Assembly: GCF_009834565.1 (NCBI RefSeq)
Contig: NZ_CP019428.1
Coordinates: forward strand, 372,001-436,000
Length of the DNA stretch: 64,000 nt
Reading direction: 5' to 3'
Origin: Pseudomonas sp. R76
GTDB taxonomy: Bacteria > Pseudomonadota > Gammaproteobacteria > Pseudomonadales > Pseudomonadaceae
The notes beneath the pieces were generated by a model, which did not search any database, was not told the DNA's origin, and saw nothing but the letters and a program-made list of their open reading frames with translations. A program made the translations under genes and the position numbers. This document shows, in pieces, positions 7,864 through 17,030 of the stretch. Every line of letters starts with the position of its first letter. Positions within the stretch are counted from its first letter, which is position 1.

Positions 7864-9249
7864 TCATTCGTCGTCAGTGCTGTGGCTGGCGCTGTCGGCG
7901 AAGTTCAGGCCGTGCTTGCGCAGTTTGTCGTGCAGGGTTTTGCGCGGTATGCCCAAGGCTTCGGCAAGGCTGCGCACCGAGCTGTGGGGGCGCGTCAGTT
8001 CGGCGGCGATCAGGCTTTTTTCGAACTGCTCGACTTGCTCGCTCAAGCCGCCAGTGGTTGACGTCAGCACGCCCGCGGCGGGGTTGTCCGCCGTGGCATC
8101 CAATGCCAGTTCCAGCCCAAGCGCAAAGCGCTCCGCTGCATTTTGCAGTTCGCGCACATTGCCCGGCCAGTTGTGGCGCAACAGCAGCGCCCGCTGGCCC
8201 GGTTGCAACTCGTGCAACGGCAGGCCGTGGCGGCTGCTGGCTTCGTCGGCGAAATGCTGGAACAGCATCAGCGCATCTTCACCGCGCTCACGCAGTGGCG
8301 GAATGCGCAGCGGTGCGACATTGAGGCGGTAATACAAGTCGGCACGGAAACGGCCCTGGTCGGCAGCCTGGCGCAGGTCTTCCTTGGTGGCGGCGATAAT
8401 GCGGATGTCCAGCGGGATCAGCTGATTGCCGCCCAGGCGCTCCACCACGCGCTCCTGCAACAGGCGCAGCAGTTTGACCTGCACATCCAGGCTCATGCTT
8501 TCGATTTCATCGAGGAACAGCGTGCCGCCGTTGGCGAATTCGAACTTGCCGATACGGCGTTTCTGCGCGCCGGTAAAGGCGCCTGGCTCGTGGCCGAACA
8601 GCTCGCTTTCGACCACCGATTCCGCCAGCGCGCCGGCGTTGATCGCCACAAACGGGCCGCTGCGCCGGCTCGACAGGTCGTGCAACGCGCGGGCCACCAC
8701 TTCTTTACCGGCGCCGGTTTCGCCGAGGATCAGCACGTCGGCACGCGTGGCGGCCAGGGCGCCGATCTGCTCGCGCAGGCGCAGCATTTGCGGCGAGTGC
8801 CCAACCAGGCGCGTGCTCAATTGCTGGCGGTCGCTGAGGGCCAGGCGCAGGCTGCGGTTGTCCAGCACCAGCCGGCGCAGGGCCAGGGCGCGGCGCACGC
8901 TGTCGAGCAGGGCGTCGCTGGCGAAGGGTTTTTCGAGAAAGTCATAGGCCCCGGCGCGCATCGCCTGCACCGCCAGCGGCACATCGCCGTGGCCGGTGAT
9001 CAACAGCACCGGCAGCTCCGGGTCCTGGCCGTGCAGCTCGGCGAGCAGCTCCAGGCCGTCCATGCCGGGCATGCGGATGTCGCTGACCACCACGCCCGGC
9101 CAGTCGCGGGACAGGCGCGCAGTGAGGCCGGTGGCTTCGCCCAGGGTCAGGACTTTCAGCCCGGCCAGGTCCAGGGTCTGGCACAGGGCCTGACGCAGGT
9201 GCGGATCGTCGTCGATCAACACCACCTGAATCTGGTTATCGATACTCAT
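7864..9249 (-). CDS. dctD: DctD, sigma-54 response regulator for C4-dicarboxylates
   Basis: A 461-residue NtrC-family activator. It has a receiver domain (residues about 8-120, phospho-acceptor Asp in VVSDIRMPGMDG), an AAA+ domain with Walker A GETGAGKE and the sigma-54 contact loop GAFTGA, and a C-terminal Fis-type helix-turn-helix (LAEALGIPRKTLHDKLRKHG). With DctB it activates sigma-54 promoters for dicarboxylate uptake (dctA, dctPQM). Its ATG overlaps the dctB stop (ATGA). No dct transporter gene lies in this window. Confidence 0.93.
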   Translation of the reverse strand: MSIDNQIQVVLIDDDPHLRQALCQTLDLAGLKVLTLGEATGLTARLSRDWPGVVVSDIRMPGMDGLELLAELHGQDPELPVLLITGHGDVPLAVQAMRAGAYDFLEKPFASDALLDSVRRALALRRLVLDNRSLRLALSDRQQLSTRLVGHSPQMLRLREQIGALAATRADVLILGETGAGKEVVARALHDLSSRRSGPFVAINAGALAESVVESELFGHEPGAFTGAQKRRIGKFEFANGGTLFLDEIESMSLDVQVKLLRLLQERVVERLGGNQLIPLDIRIIAATKEDLRQAADQGRFRADLYYRLNVAPLRIPPLRERGEDALMLFQHFADEASSRHGLPLHELQPGQRALLLRHNWPGNVRELQNAAERFALGLELALDATADNPAAGVLTSTTGGLSEQVEQFEKSLIAAELTRPHSSVRSLAEALGIPRKTLHDKLRKHGLNFADSASHSTDDE

Positions 9250-11054
9250 ACACTGCGGTCCTCGGACGGTTGCAGACTGACGCCCGGCGAGCCGGCACGC
9301 AATTTCAAGGTTAACAGCGCGCCACCTTCCTTGTGGTTGGCGAACAGTAATTCGCCGCCAAAAGCACGCATCAGCGTGTCACAAATCGCCAGCCCGAGCC
9401 CAAGGCCCTGGGTGCGCGTCTTGGTGGTGTAGAACGGCTCGCTGGCGCGGCCCAGGGCTTCCATGCAAAAGCCCGGGCCGTTGTCGCGAATGTACAGGTT
9501 GACGCCCTGTGCGGTGGTTTCGGCACTCAGCCACAGTTTGCGCGGCGGGCCTTTTTCGGTGAGGGCGTCGAGGGCGTTGGCCAGCAGGTTGCCGAGCACC
9601 TGGCGCAGGCGGGTTTCGCCGGCTTGCACCCACAGGGTCGCTTCCGGCAGGTCGCGGATCAATTCGACTTCCATCGACCGCCGCCGCTTGGCCAGCAACG
9701 CCAGCGCGTCATCCAGCGCCGGCTGCAGGGCCACGCTTTCCGGGGCGTGACGGTCGCGCCGGGCGAACGCACGCAAGTGCGCGATGATCGAGGCCATGCG
9801 CCCGGTCAGTTCGCTGATCAGCTTGAGGTTGCCGCGGGCGTCGTTGGTGCGCTCATGGTCGAGCAGAATCTCGGCGTTCTCCGCGTAGCTGCGAATCGCC
9901 GCAAGAGGCTGGTTGAGTTCGTGGCTGATACTCGCCGACATGGTGCCCAGCGCGGACAGTTTGCCGGCCTGCACCAGGTCATCCTGGGCGCGCACCAGCT
10001 CCTGTTGTGCGTGTTCGCGCTCCAGCACTTCCTGCTTGAGGCGCCGGTTAAGGCCTTCCAGGTCACTGGTGCGCTCGATCACGCGCGCTTCCAGTTCGCG
10101 GCGGGCCTTGGCTTCGAAGGCGATGCGTTCCAGGTAATGTCGACGGCGCTGCATCATCAAGCCCAGCAGCAACATCAACACCAGCAACGCGGCGCCGCCG
10201 ACGGCCACCACGGTGCGCACCGGGCGGCTGATCAGCGAGCGTGGCGCGAGAATTTCCACGTTCCAGCCGGTTTCGGCAATGGCCGTGGATTGGCGCAGCC
10301 AGGCCGTAGTGCTCAGCGCCAATGGCTGCGGGTCGCGCGTGGGGTAGGGCTGGATGGCGATGATCGCCTGGCGTTCTTCGGCGGTCAGTGGCCGGGTGGC
10401 GCGGAATCGCCATTGCGGGCGCGAGGTGAGGATCACCACGCCGTTGTGGTCGGTCACCAGCAGTTGTTCGGGGGTGTTGCCCCACAGGCTTTCGGTGTGG
10501 TCCAGGTCGACCTTGACCACCAGCACGCCGATGATTTTGTCGCCGTCACGCACGGCGGCCGCAAAGAAGTAGCCGCGCTTGGCTGACGTGGTGCCCAAAC
10601 CGAAAAACCGCCCCAGGCGCCCGGCCATGGCTTCACTGAAGTACGGACGGAAAGAAAAATTGCGCCCGACAAAGCTGTCCTGTTTATCCCAGTTGGAGGC
10701 GGCGAGGGTCTTGCCGGTGGTGTCCATCAGGTACATCACTTCCACCCCGGCCTGGGCGGCGACGTCCTTGAGCAGCAGGTTGGCGTTGGTCAGGTTGGTG
10801 CTGACGTGGGGCGCATCCAGCGCGGTACGCAGGGCCGGCAGGTCACCGAGAATCTGCGGCAGTACTTCATAGCGGTGCAAGGTGCCGAGCAGGTTGGCGA
10901 CGTATAAGTCGAGGGTCTGGCGGTTTTGCCCGGCCAGTTCGCTGCGGTAATAGCGCTCGGCCAAGTGCTCCAGCGGCCACAGCAACGGTGCCAGGCACAA
11001 CGCCAACAGGGCGAGGCTGCGCCAGCGGGGTCTTCGCGGAAGGGGTGGAGTCAT
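9246..11054 (-). CDS. dctB: DctB, C4-dicarboxylate sensor histidine kinase
   Basis: A 602-residue membrane sensor. It has an N-terminal membrane segment, a periplasmic PDC/Cache-type sensor region (about residues 40-270), a second membrane segment (VVAVGGAALLVLMLLLGLMM), a coiled linker, the dimerisation box with the phosphorylated His (SISHELNQPLAA) and an HATPase domain with N, G1 (IRDNGPGF) and G2 (GLGLGLAIC) boxes. It phosphorylates DctD in response to succinate, fumarate or malate. It is the first gene of the dctB-dctD pair. Confidence 0.93.
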   Translation of the reverse strand: MTPPLPRRPRWRSLALLALCLAPLLWPLEHLAERYYRSELAGQNRQTLDLYVANLLGTLHRYEVLPQILGDLPALRTALDAPHVSTNLTNANLLLKDVAAQAGVEVMYLMDTTGKTLAASNWDKQDSFVGRNFSFRPYFSEAMAGRLGRFFGLGTTSAKRGYFFAAAVRDGDKIIGVLVVKVDLDHTESLWGNTPEQLLVTDHNGVVILTSRPQWRFRATRPLTAEERQAIIAIQPYPTRDPQPLALSTTAWLRQSTAIAETGWNVEILAPRSLISRPVRTVVAVGGAALLVLMLLLGLMMQRRRHYLERIAFEAKARRELEARVIERTSDLEGLNRRLKQEVLEREHAQQELVRAQDDLVQAGKLSALGTMSASISHELNQPLAAIRSYAENAEILLDHERTNDARGNLKLISELTGRMASIIAHLRAFARRDRHAPESVALQPALDDALALLAKRRRSMEVELIRDLPEATLWVQAGETRLRQVLGNLLANALDALTEKGPPRKLWLSAETTAQGVNLYIRDNGPGFCMEALGRASEPFYTTKTRTQGLGLGLAICDTLMRAFGGELLFANHKEGGALLTLKLRAGSPGVSLQPSEDRSV

Positions 11055-11092
11055 GGGAGATGCGCCTGTGGGGACAGGCGCATTATGCCTGA

Positions 11093-12175
11093 TTAGGCGA
11101 TCAGGTCCTTGGGCTCGGTGTTGCCCAAGCGTTCACCCTGGTAGCTGCCGTCCTGGACCCGGCGGCACCAGTCGAGGTTGTCGAGATACCACTGCACGGT
11201 TTTGCGCAGGCCGGTTTCGAAGGTTTCTTCCGGCACCCAGCCGAGTTCGCGTTCGATCTTGCTCGCATCGATCGCATAGCGCTGGTCGTGGCCCGGGCGG
11301 TCCTTGACGAAGGTGATCAGGTCCGTGAATTTTTCTACGCCCACTGGGCGTTGCGGCGCCAGCTCTTCGAGCAGGCCACAAATGCCACGCACCACGTCGA
11401 TATTCTTCTGCTCGTTGTGGCCGCCGATGTTGTAGGTCTCGCCCACCACACCTTCAGTCACAACCTTTAACAGTGCGCGGGCGTGATCTTCGACGAACAG
11501 CCAGTCGCGCACCTGCAAACCATCACCGTAGACCGGCAGTGGCTTGCCCGCGAGGGCGTTGAGGATGACCAGCGGGATCAGCTTCTCGGGGAAGTGAAAC
11601 GGCCCGTAGTTGTTCGAGCAGTTGGTCAACAGCACCGGCAGGCCATAGGTGCGCTGCCAGGCGCGTACCAGGTGGTCGGACGCCGCTTTGCTGGCCGAAT
11701 ACGGCGAGCTGGGCGCGTACGGCGTGGTTTCGGTGAACAGGTCGTCCACGCCGTGCAGGTCGCCGTAGACCTCATCGGTGGAGATGTGGTGGAAGCGGAA
11801 TGCGCTTTTGGCCGGCTCGTCGAGCTTGTGCCAATAGGCGCGGGCGGCTTCCAGCAAGCTGTAGGTGCCGACGATGTTGGTCTGGATAAAATCCGACGGG
11901 CCGTCAATGGAGCGGTCGACATGCGACTCGGCAGCCAAATGCATGATCGCCTGCGGCTCAAAGCGCGCGAGCACGGCGCTGACGGTGGCCTGGTCGATGA
12001 TATCGGCCTGCACGAACTCATAGCGGCTGTTGGACGCGATGCTGGTCAGCGACTCCAGGTTGCCGGCGTAGGTGAGTTTGTCCAGGTTGAGCACTTCGTG
12101 CTCAGTGTGTTGAATCAGGTGGCGGATCAGGGCAGAGCCGATAAACCCGGCACCACCGGTGATGAGAATGCGCAT
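11093..12175 (-). CDS. rfbB: dTDP-glucose 4,6-dehydratase
   Basis: A 360-residue extended short-chain dehydrogenase. The NAD-binding motif GGAGFIGS is at residues 7-14, the catalytic STDEVYGD and YSASK motifs are both present, and length matches RfbB/RmlB. It makes dTDP-4-keto-6-deoxyglucose, the precursor of rhamnose and other deoxysugars of the O-antigen. The ATG at 12175 is chosen because it begins with the Rossmann strand ([10 protein letters not shown]); the frame is open further up but is not conserved-looking. The other rml genes are absent here, so it stands isolated. Confidence 0.93.
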   Translation of the reverse strand: MRILITGGAGFIGSALIRHLIQHTEHEVLNLDKLTYAGNLESLTSIASNSRYEFVQADIIDQATVSAVLARFEPQAIMHLAAESHVDRSIDGPSDFIQTNIVGTYSLLEAARAYWHKLDEPAKSAFRFHHISTDEVYGDLHGVDDLFTETTPYAPSSPYSASKAASDHLVRAWQRTYGLPVLLTNCSNNYGPFHFPEKLIPLVILNALAGKPLPVYGDGLQVRDWLFVEDHARALLKVVTEGVVGETYNIGGHNEQKNIDVVRGICGLLEELAPQRPVGVEKFTDLITFVKDRPGHDQRYAIDASKIERELGWVPEETFETGLRKTVQWYLDNLDWCRRVQDGSYQGERLGNTEPKDLIA

Positions 12176-12327
12176 GTCGAGGGGCCTTTTCCTTAGACGG
12201 ACACTGGGCGAATGAAGCATAGCTTGAGTTGTGAAGTGGGCCGGTGCAAGCGTGGGATGCGCGAGGGGTTGATTAACGGCCCTGAACAATGGCGATATAG
12301 ACGCCTAAAAAAGCAGAGGTCGCCACA

Positions 12328-15231
12328 ATGTTGCTCGCCACGTTGATCCATCGTGCCAGTTTGCCTTGCCCACAGGTGAGTGCGGCTCAAGCTGCGCAGC
12401 TACTCGAGCAACATTACGGGCTGACGGGCGCGCTGCTGTCGCTGGGCAGCCAGCAGGACCTCAACTACCGAGTCGACAGCGAGCGCGGCCGGTTTGTGCT
12501 GAAAATCTGCCGGGGTGACTATGCAGCCGTTGAGCTGCACGCCCAGCACGCCGCCCTGCATGACCTGCAAGCGCACGTGCGCGTGCCCAAGGTGGTTCGC
12601 GCGCTGAGCGGTGAAGATCTGTTGACGGTCACCGTCGATAATCAAGTGTTACATCTGCGGGTGTTGGACTACATCGACGGTCAGCCCCTGACTCACCTGC
12701 CGCACCTGGGGCGCGATGTGATCGCCGGTTTTGGTGAACTGTGCGGGCAAGTCAGCCACGCACTCGCGCGTTTCCAGCACCCGGGCCTTGAGCGCACGCT
12801 GCAATGGGACCCGCGCCATGCTCACGAGCTGATCACGCATTTGCTGGCCACCCTGGAGAACCTGCCCCATCGCGAGGCCATCGAACGCGTGGCCAGGCAG
12901 GTCGATGCACGCATTCGGCCCGTGGCCGAGCAGCTGCCGTGGCAAGCCGTGCACATGGACATCACCGATGACAATGTGGTGTGGCAGCGCGATGCCCAGC
13001 GGCATTGGCAGGTCCAGGGCGTGATTGATTTCGGCGATCTGGTGCACACCTGGCGCATTGCCGACCTGTCGGTGACCTGCGCGGCGCTGTTGCACCATGC
13101 TGACGGCGACCCCTTTGCGATTTTGCCGGCGATCCAGGCCTTTCACGCGGTGACGCCGCTGCAACGCGACGAGCTGTCAGTGCTGTGGCCGTTGATCGTC
13201 GCCCGCGCGGCGGTGCTGGTACTGAGCAGCGAGCAACAGCAACGGCTCGACCCGGATAACACCTACTTATTGAAAAACGCCGAGCACGAGTGGGAAATCT
13301 TCCATGTGGCGACCTCGGTGCCACTTGAGTTGATGGAAGCGGCGATTCTGCTTTGCGTCGGTGAGGCCCTGTCGCCGATGGCCAGCCAGGAGTTCGCGCC
13401 CTTACTGCCGGGGCTGGTGGGGCGCGAATTTGCGCTGATTGACTTGGGCGTGCTCAGCCCGCATTTCGAGGCCGGCAACTGGGAGCAACCTGGCATCGAC
13501 CGGCGCCTGCTGGATGAAGCGGCGGCGGTGCACGGTTTGGCGGCCAGCCGGTATGGGCAATATCGGCTGTCACGTACGCGTGCCGACACGGCCGTCGAAC
13601 CCGACACGTTGCCCCTGCACGTGGAATTGCATCTGCCCCATGGCACCGTGCTGGAAGCGCCCTTTGGCGGGACGTTGCGTCAGGGCGTCGATGGTTTGCT
13701 GTGCGTGCATGATGCCCAGTTGAGCCTGCGTTTATGGGGCGTCACCACCACGTTGAAGCCGGGCGCAGCGCTGGTCAAAGGGCAAATCCTCGGCGAAGTG
13801 CATGGGCCGCTCACCGTGCAGCTTTGCCGCGCCGACCTTGAGCCGCCGCTGTTCTGCACACCGACCCGGGCACACGCATGGCAGGCCCTCTGCCCATCGC
13901 CGGCGACGCTGTTGGGGCTGGCCTGTGACGCAGAACCCGAGCTGGACCCCGAGGCGCTGCTGGCTCGGCGCGACGCCAGTTTCGCCCGCTCACAGAAGCA
14001 CTATTACGTTGACCCGCCGCGCATCGAACGCGGCTGGCGCAATCATCTGATCGACATGCAGGGCCGCTCTTACCTGGACATGCTCAACAACGTGGCGGTG
14101 CTGGGCCACGGCCACCCGCGTATGGCGGCGGTGGCGGCGCGGCAGTGGTCGCTGCTCAACACCAACTCGCGCTTTCACTACGCGGCGATTGCCGAGTTTT
14201 CCGAACGGCTGCTGGCGTTGGCGCCGGAGGGCATGGACCGGGTGTTCCTGGTCAACAGCGGCACCGAGGCCAATGACTTGGCGATCCGACTGGCGTGGGC
14301 CTACAGCGGCGGGCGCGACATGCTCAGCGTGCTGGAGGCCTACCACGGCTGGTCGGTGGCGGCGGATGCGGTTTCTACCTCGATTGCCGATAACCCACAG
14401 GCACTGAGCAGTCGCCCGGAGTGGGTGCACCCGGTGACCGCGCCGAATACCTATCGTGGTGAGTTCCGTGGGCAGGACAGTGCGCCGGACTACGTGCGAA
14501 GCGTGGAACACAACCTGGCGAAAATTGCCGCCAGTAAGCGCCAATTGGCGGGTTTTATCTGCGAACCGGTGTACGGCAATGCCGGCGGCATCTCCCTGCC
14601 ACCGGGCTATTTGCAGCAAGTCTATGGCTTGGTGCGTGCCCAGGGCGGCGTGTGCATCGCCGATGAAGTGCAGGTGGGTTATGGCCGCATGGGGCATTTC
14701 TTCTGGGGCTTTGAAGAACAAGGCGTGGTGCCGGACATCATCACCATGGCCAAGGGCATGGGCAACGGCCAGCCGTTGGGCGCGGTGATCACCCGGCGCG
14801 AAATCGCCGAGGCGCTGGAGGCCGAGGGCTATTTCTTCTCGTCATCAGGCGGCAGCCCGGTCAGTTGCCGGATCGGCATGGCCGTGCTCGATGTGATGGC
14901 GGAAGAAAAGCTGTGGGAAAACGCCCAAGTAGTGGGCGGGCATTTCAAGGCGCGCCTGGAGGCCCTGATTGATCGTCACCCGTTGGTGGGCGCTGTGCAT
15001 GGTTCCGGGTTTTATTTGGGCCTGGAATTGGTGCGTGATCGGCAGACGTTGGAGCCCGCCACAGCAGAAACCGCGCTGTTGTGTGACCGCCTGCGCGAGC
15101 TGGGGATTTTTATGCAGCCGACCGGCGACTACCTCAACATCCTGAAGATCAAGCCGCCGATGGTCACCACCAAACGCAGCGTGGACTTCTTTGTCGACAT
15201 GCTGTCGAAGGTGTTGGATGAGCATTTGTGA
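12328..15231 (+). CDS. APH-kinase / M23-like / class III aminotransferase fusion
   Basis: A 967-residue three-part protein. Residues about 15-330 are an aminoglycoside-phosphotransferase/choline-kinase-type domain (HMDITDDNVVW and VIDFGDL correspond to the catalytic and metal-binding motifs). Residues about 420-520 resemble an M23-peptidase/lipoyl-like beta domain. Residues about 545-967 are a class III PLP aminotransferase; the motif TMAKGMGNGQP gives the PLP Lys at about residue 809. This architecture is related to ethanolamine-phosphate phospho-lyases fused to kinases. The substrate is unknown; proximity to agmatine deiminase (123 bp downstream, same strand) hints at amine or amino-alcohol catabolism. 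AGAGG precedes the ATG. Confidence 0.85.
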   Translation: MLLATLIHRASLPCPQVSAAQAAQLLEQHYGLTGALLSLGSQQDLNYRVDSERGRFVLKICRGDYAAVELHAQHAALHDLQAHVRVPKVVRALSGEDLLTVTVDNQVLHLRVLDYIDGQPLTHLPHLGRDVIAGFGELCGQVSHALARFQHPGLERTLQWDPRHAHELITHLLATLENLPHREAIERVARQVDARIRPVAEQLPWQAVHMDITDDNVVWQRDAQRHWQVQGVIDFGDLVHTWRIADLSVTCAALLHHADGDPFAILPAIQAFHAVTPLQRDELSVLWPLIVARAAVLVLSSEQQQRLDPDNTYLLKNAEHEWEIFHVATSVPLELMEAAILLCVGEALSPMASQEFAPLLPGLVGREFALIDLGVLSPHFEAGNWEQPGIDRRLLDEAAAVHGLAASRYGQYRLSRTRADTAVEPDTLPLHVELHLPHGTVLEAPFGGTLRQGVDGLLCVHDAQLSLRLWGVTTTLKPGAALVKGQILGEVHGPLTVQLCRADLEPPLFCTPTRAHAWQALCPSPATLLGLACDAEPELDPEALLARRDASFARSQKHYYVDPPRIERGWRNHLIDMQGRSYLDMLNNVAVLGHGHPRMAAVAARQWSLLNTNSRFHYAAIAEFSERLLALAPEGMDRVFLVNSGTEANDLAIRLAWAYSGGRDMLSVLEAYHGWSVAADAVSTSIADNPQALSSRPEWVHPVTAPNTYRGEFRGQDSAPDYVRSVEHNLAKIAASKRQLAGFICEPVYGNAGGISLPPGYLQQVYGLVRAQGGVCIADEVQVGYGRMGHFFWGFEEQGVVPDIITMAKGMGNGQPLGAVITRREIAEALEAEGYFFSSSGGSPVSCRIGMAVLDVMAEEKLWENAQVVGGHFKARLEALIDRHPLVGAVHGSGFYLGLELVRDRQTLEPATAETALLCDRLRELGIFMQPTGDYLNILKIKPPMVTTKRSVDFFVDMLSKVLDEHL

Positions 15232-15242
15232 ATAGTCGATTG

Positions 15243-15318
15243 TTATCGGCTATAAACTGTCATATTTGTAACTCATGATATTTTATTGCTTTTAAAGCCG
15301 ATTTTTATCCGTTATAAA
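15243..15318 (+). promoter_or_regulatory. Repeated 14-bp element upstream of aguA
   Basis: Two near-identical direct repeats, TTATCGGCTATAAA at 15243 and TTATCCGTTATAAA at 15305, lie in the AT-rich 122-bp gap between the fusion gene and aguA. Their starts are 62 bp apart. They may be regulator sites or promoter elements for aguA; no regulator is encoded beside it. Confidence 0.4.
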
Positions 15319-15353
15319 GTCGGCCTTCACCCCCATTCGGAGTCCTGAACGCC

Positions 15354-16460
15354 ATGACCACCTTGCACAGCACACCCCGCGCCGATGGCTTCTATATGCC
15401 TGCCGAATGGGCGCCACAAACGCAAACCTGGATGATCTGGCCCGAGCGCCCCGACAACTGGCGCCTGGGCGGCGAGCCGGCGCAGGCCGCCCATGTGGCG
15501 GTGGCCAAGGCCATTGCGCGGTTTGAACCGGTGACCGTCGCGGTGTCTGCCGGGCAGTACGAAAATGCCCGTGCGCGTTTGGACGTGCCCAATATCCGCG
15601 TGGTGGAAATGTCCAACGACGACGCGTGGGTGCGCGACACCGGCCCAACCTTCGTGATCAACAACAGCGGCGAAGTGCGCGGTGTGAACTGGGATTTCAA
15701 CGCCTGGGGCGGCTTTGACGGTGGCCTGTACGCGCCGTGGAACCGTGACTCGCAGGTGGGCGGCAAGATCCTCGAGATCGAACGCGCCCCGCGCTATCGC
15801 ACCGAAGGTTTTGTGCTGGAAGGCGGTTCGATTCATGTCGACGGGGAAGGCACGGTGATCACCACTGAAGAGTGCCTGTTGAACCGCAATCGCAACCCGC
15901 ACCTGGATCGCGCGGCCATCGAAGCGGTGCTTCGCGACAACCTGGCTGTGGATAAGATCATCTGGCTGCCGGACGGCCTGTTCAACGACGAAACCGACGG
16001 CCATGTGGATAACTTCTGCTGCTACGTGCGCCCAGGTGAAGTGTTGCTGGCCTGGACCGATGACCCGCAAGACCCGAACTACGCGCGCTGCCACGCCGCC
16101 ATGGACGTGCTGCAAAGCAGCACTGACGCCCAGGGCCGCGCATTCACGGTGCATAAAATGCCGATCCCGGGGCCGCTGTACGCCACCGAGGAAGAGTGCG
16201 CCGGTGTTGAACCGGTGGACGGCAGCCAGGAGCGTAACCCGAGCGTGCGGCTGGCCGGTTCCTATGTGAACTTCCTGATCGTCAACGGCGGCATCATTGC
16301 CCCGAGCTTCGACGACCCGCTGGACAGCCAGGCCAAGCAAATCCTGCAGAACCTGTTCCCGCAGCACGAAGTGGTGATGGTGCCGGGGCGTGAACTGTTA
16401 CTGGGCGGCGGCAATATCCATTGCCTGACCCAACAACAGCCGGCCCCGCACAAAAACTGA
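15354..16460 (+). CDS. aguA: Agmatine deiminase
   Basis: A 368-residue guanidino-modifying enzyme of the PAD superfamily that converts agmatine to N-carbamoylputrescine in the cytoplasm, an arginine-decarboxylase route to putrescine. Seen are [16 protein letters not shown] near the N-terminus, [11 protein letters not shown], the [11 protein letters not shown] motif and the C-terminal catalytic [11 protein letters not shown] with C357. The usual partner aguB is not adjacent; instead the kinase/aminotransferase fusion lies upstream. A strong terminator follows. Confidence 0.96.
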   Translation: MTTLHSTPRADGFYMPAEWAPQTQTWMIWPERPDNWRLGGEPAQAAHVAVAKAIARFEPVTVAVSAGQYENARARLDVPNIRVVEMSNDDAWVRDTGPTFVINNSGEVRGVNWDFNAWGGFDGGLYAPWNRDSQVGGKILEIERAPRYRTEGFVLEGGSIHVDGEGTVITTEECLLNRNRNPHLDRAAIEAVLRDNLAVDKIIWLPDGLFNDETDGHVDNFCCYVRPGEVLLAWTDDPQDPNYARCHAAMDVLQSSTDAQGRAFTVHKMPIPGPLYATEEECAGVEPVDGSQERNPSVRLAGSYVNFLIVNGGIIAPSFDDPLDSQAKQILQNLFPQHEVVMVPGRELLLGGGNIHCLTQQQPAPHKN

Positions 16461-16520
16461 GTGCAGTTGTAACAGCGTTTGAGCGATACCTGAGCGCTAC
16501 CTGTTTATAGCGCCCATAGC

Positions 16521-16555
16521 AAGCCCGCGGCCCCGCACGGTCGCGGGCTTTTTTG
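16521..16555 (+). terminator. Rho-independent terminator of aguA
   Basis: A GC-rich stem (AGCCCGCG...CGCGGGCT) is followed by TTTTTTG about 60 bp after the aguA stop. Confidence 0.85.
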
Positions 16556-16694
16556 TGTCCGAAAGCCTATAAACACGGGAGATTGGCATAGCTCTTGTAT
16601 CGGTGTTGCCACAGTAACCCAAGGTGATGACTGCACAGTTCTGTCACAAACCTTGAGTAAGTTAGCCGCTCACGCAGTAGGAGAGAGCGCTGAA

Positions 16695-16910
16695 ATGAAT
16701 GCCGATATCAACCTGATCTACACGCGCCCGTTCCACCCCACACGGGTTAATGGTGATGCGATCCATGCGCTGGCGCTCTGGTTGAAGGCAAACGGCTCGC
16801 GACAGGTGAGGCAACCGCCTGACCTGCGCAGTGTGATGAGTGAACGTTACCCGGCGGGGTTGTTCAGTGAGGATGAAGTGCGCGCGTTGTGTGAGTTGAT
16901 GAAAACCTGA
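16695..16910 (+). CDS. Small hypothetical protein (71 aa)
   Basis: A 71-residue cytoplasmic-looking protein with no membrane segment or motif I recognise. The ATG at 16695 is preceded by AGGAGAG at a good distance, and an upstream in-frame start at 16653 lacks such a site. The composition is ordinary for the host. It stands alone between the aguA terminator and a REPIN. Confidence 0.6.
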   Translation: MNADINLIYTRPFHPTRVNGDAIHALALWLKANGSRQVRQPPDLRSVMSERYPAGLFSEDEVRALCELMKT

Positions 16911-16927
16911 AGCACACTGGGATTTAA

Positions 16928-17016
16928 ATGTGGGAGCTGGCTTGCCTGCGATGGCATCGCCGCTTTATGACTGGCACACCGCGGTGCCCGCATCGCAGGC
17001 AAGCCAGCTCCCACAC
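16928..17016. repeat. REPIN
   Basis: Inverted REP copies (core GTGGGAGCTGGCTTGCCTGC) with a 40-bp spacer that itself contains GCGGTG/CACCGC-like pairing. It separates the convergent 71-aa gene and the TonB-dependent receptor gene. Confidence 0.85.
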
Positions 17017-17030
17017 TGACCGCGTGAAAC

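Noticed and set aside
11060..11083. Hairpin ATGCGCCTG/CAGGCGCAT between dctB and rfbB as terminator
   Set aside because: It lacks a T-tract on either strand; it might be structural but termination is not supported.
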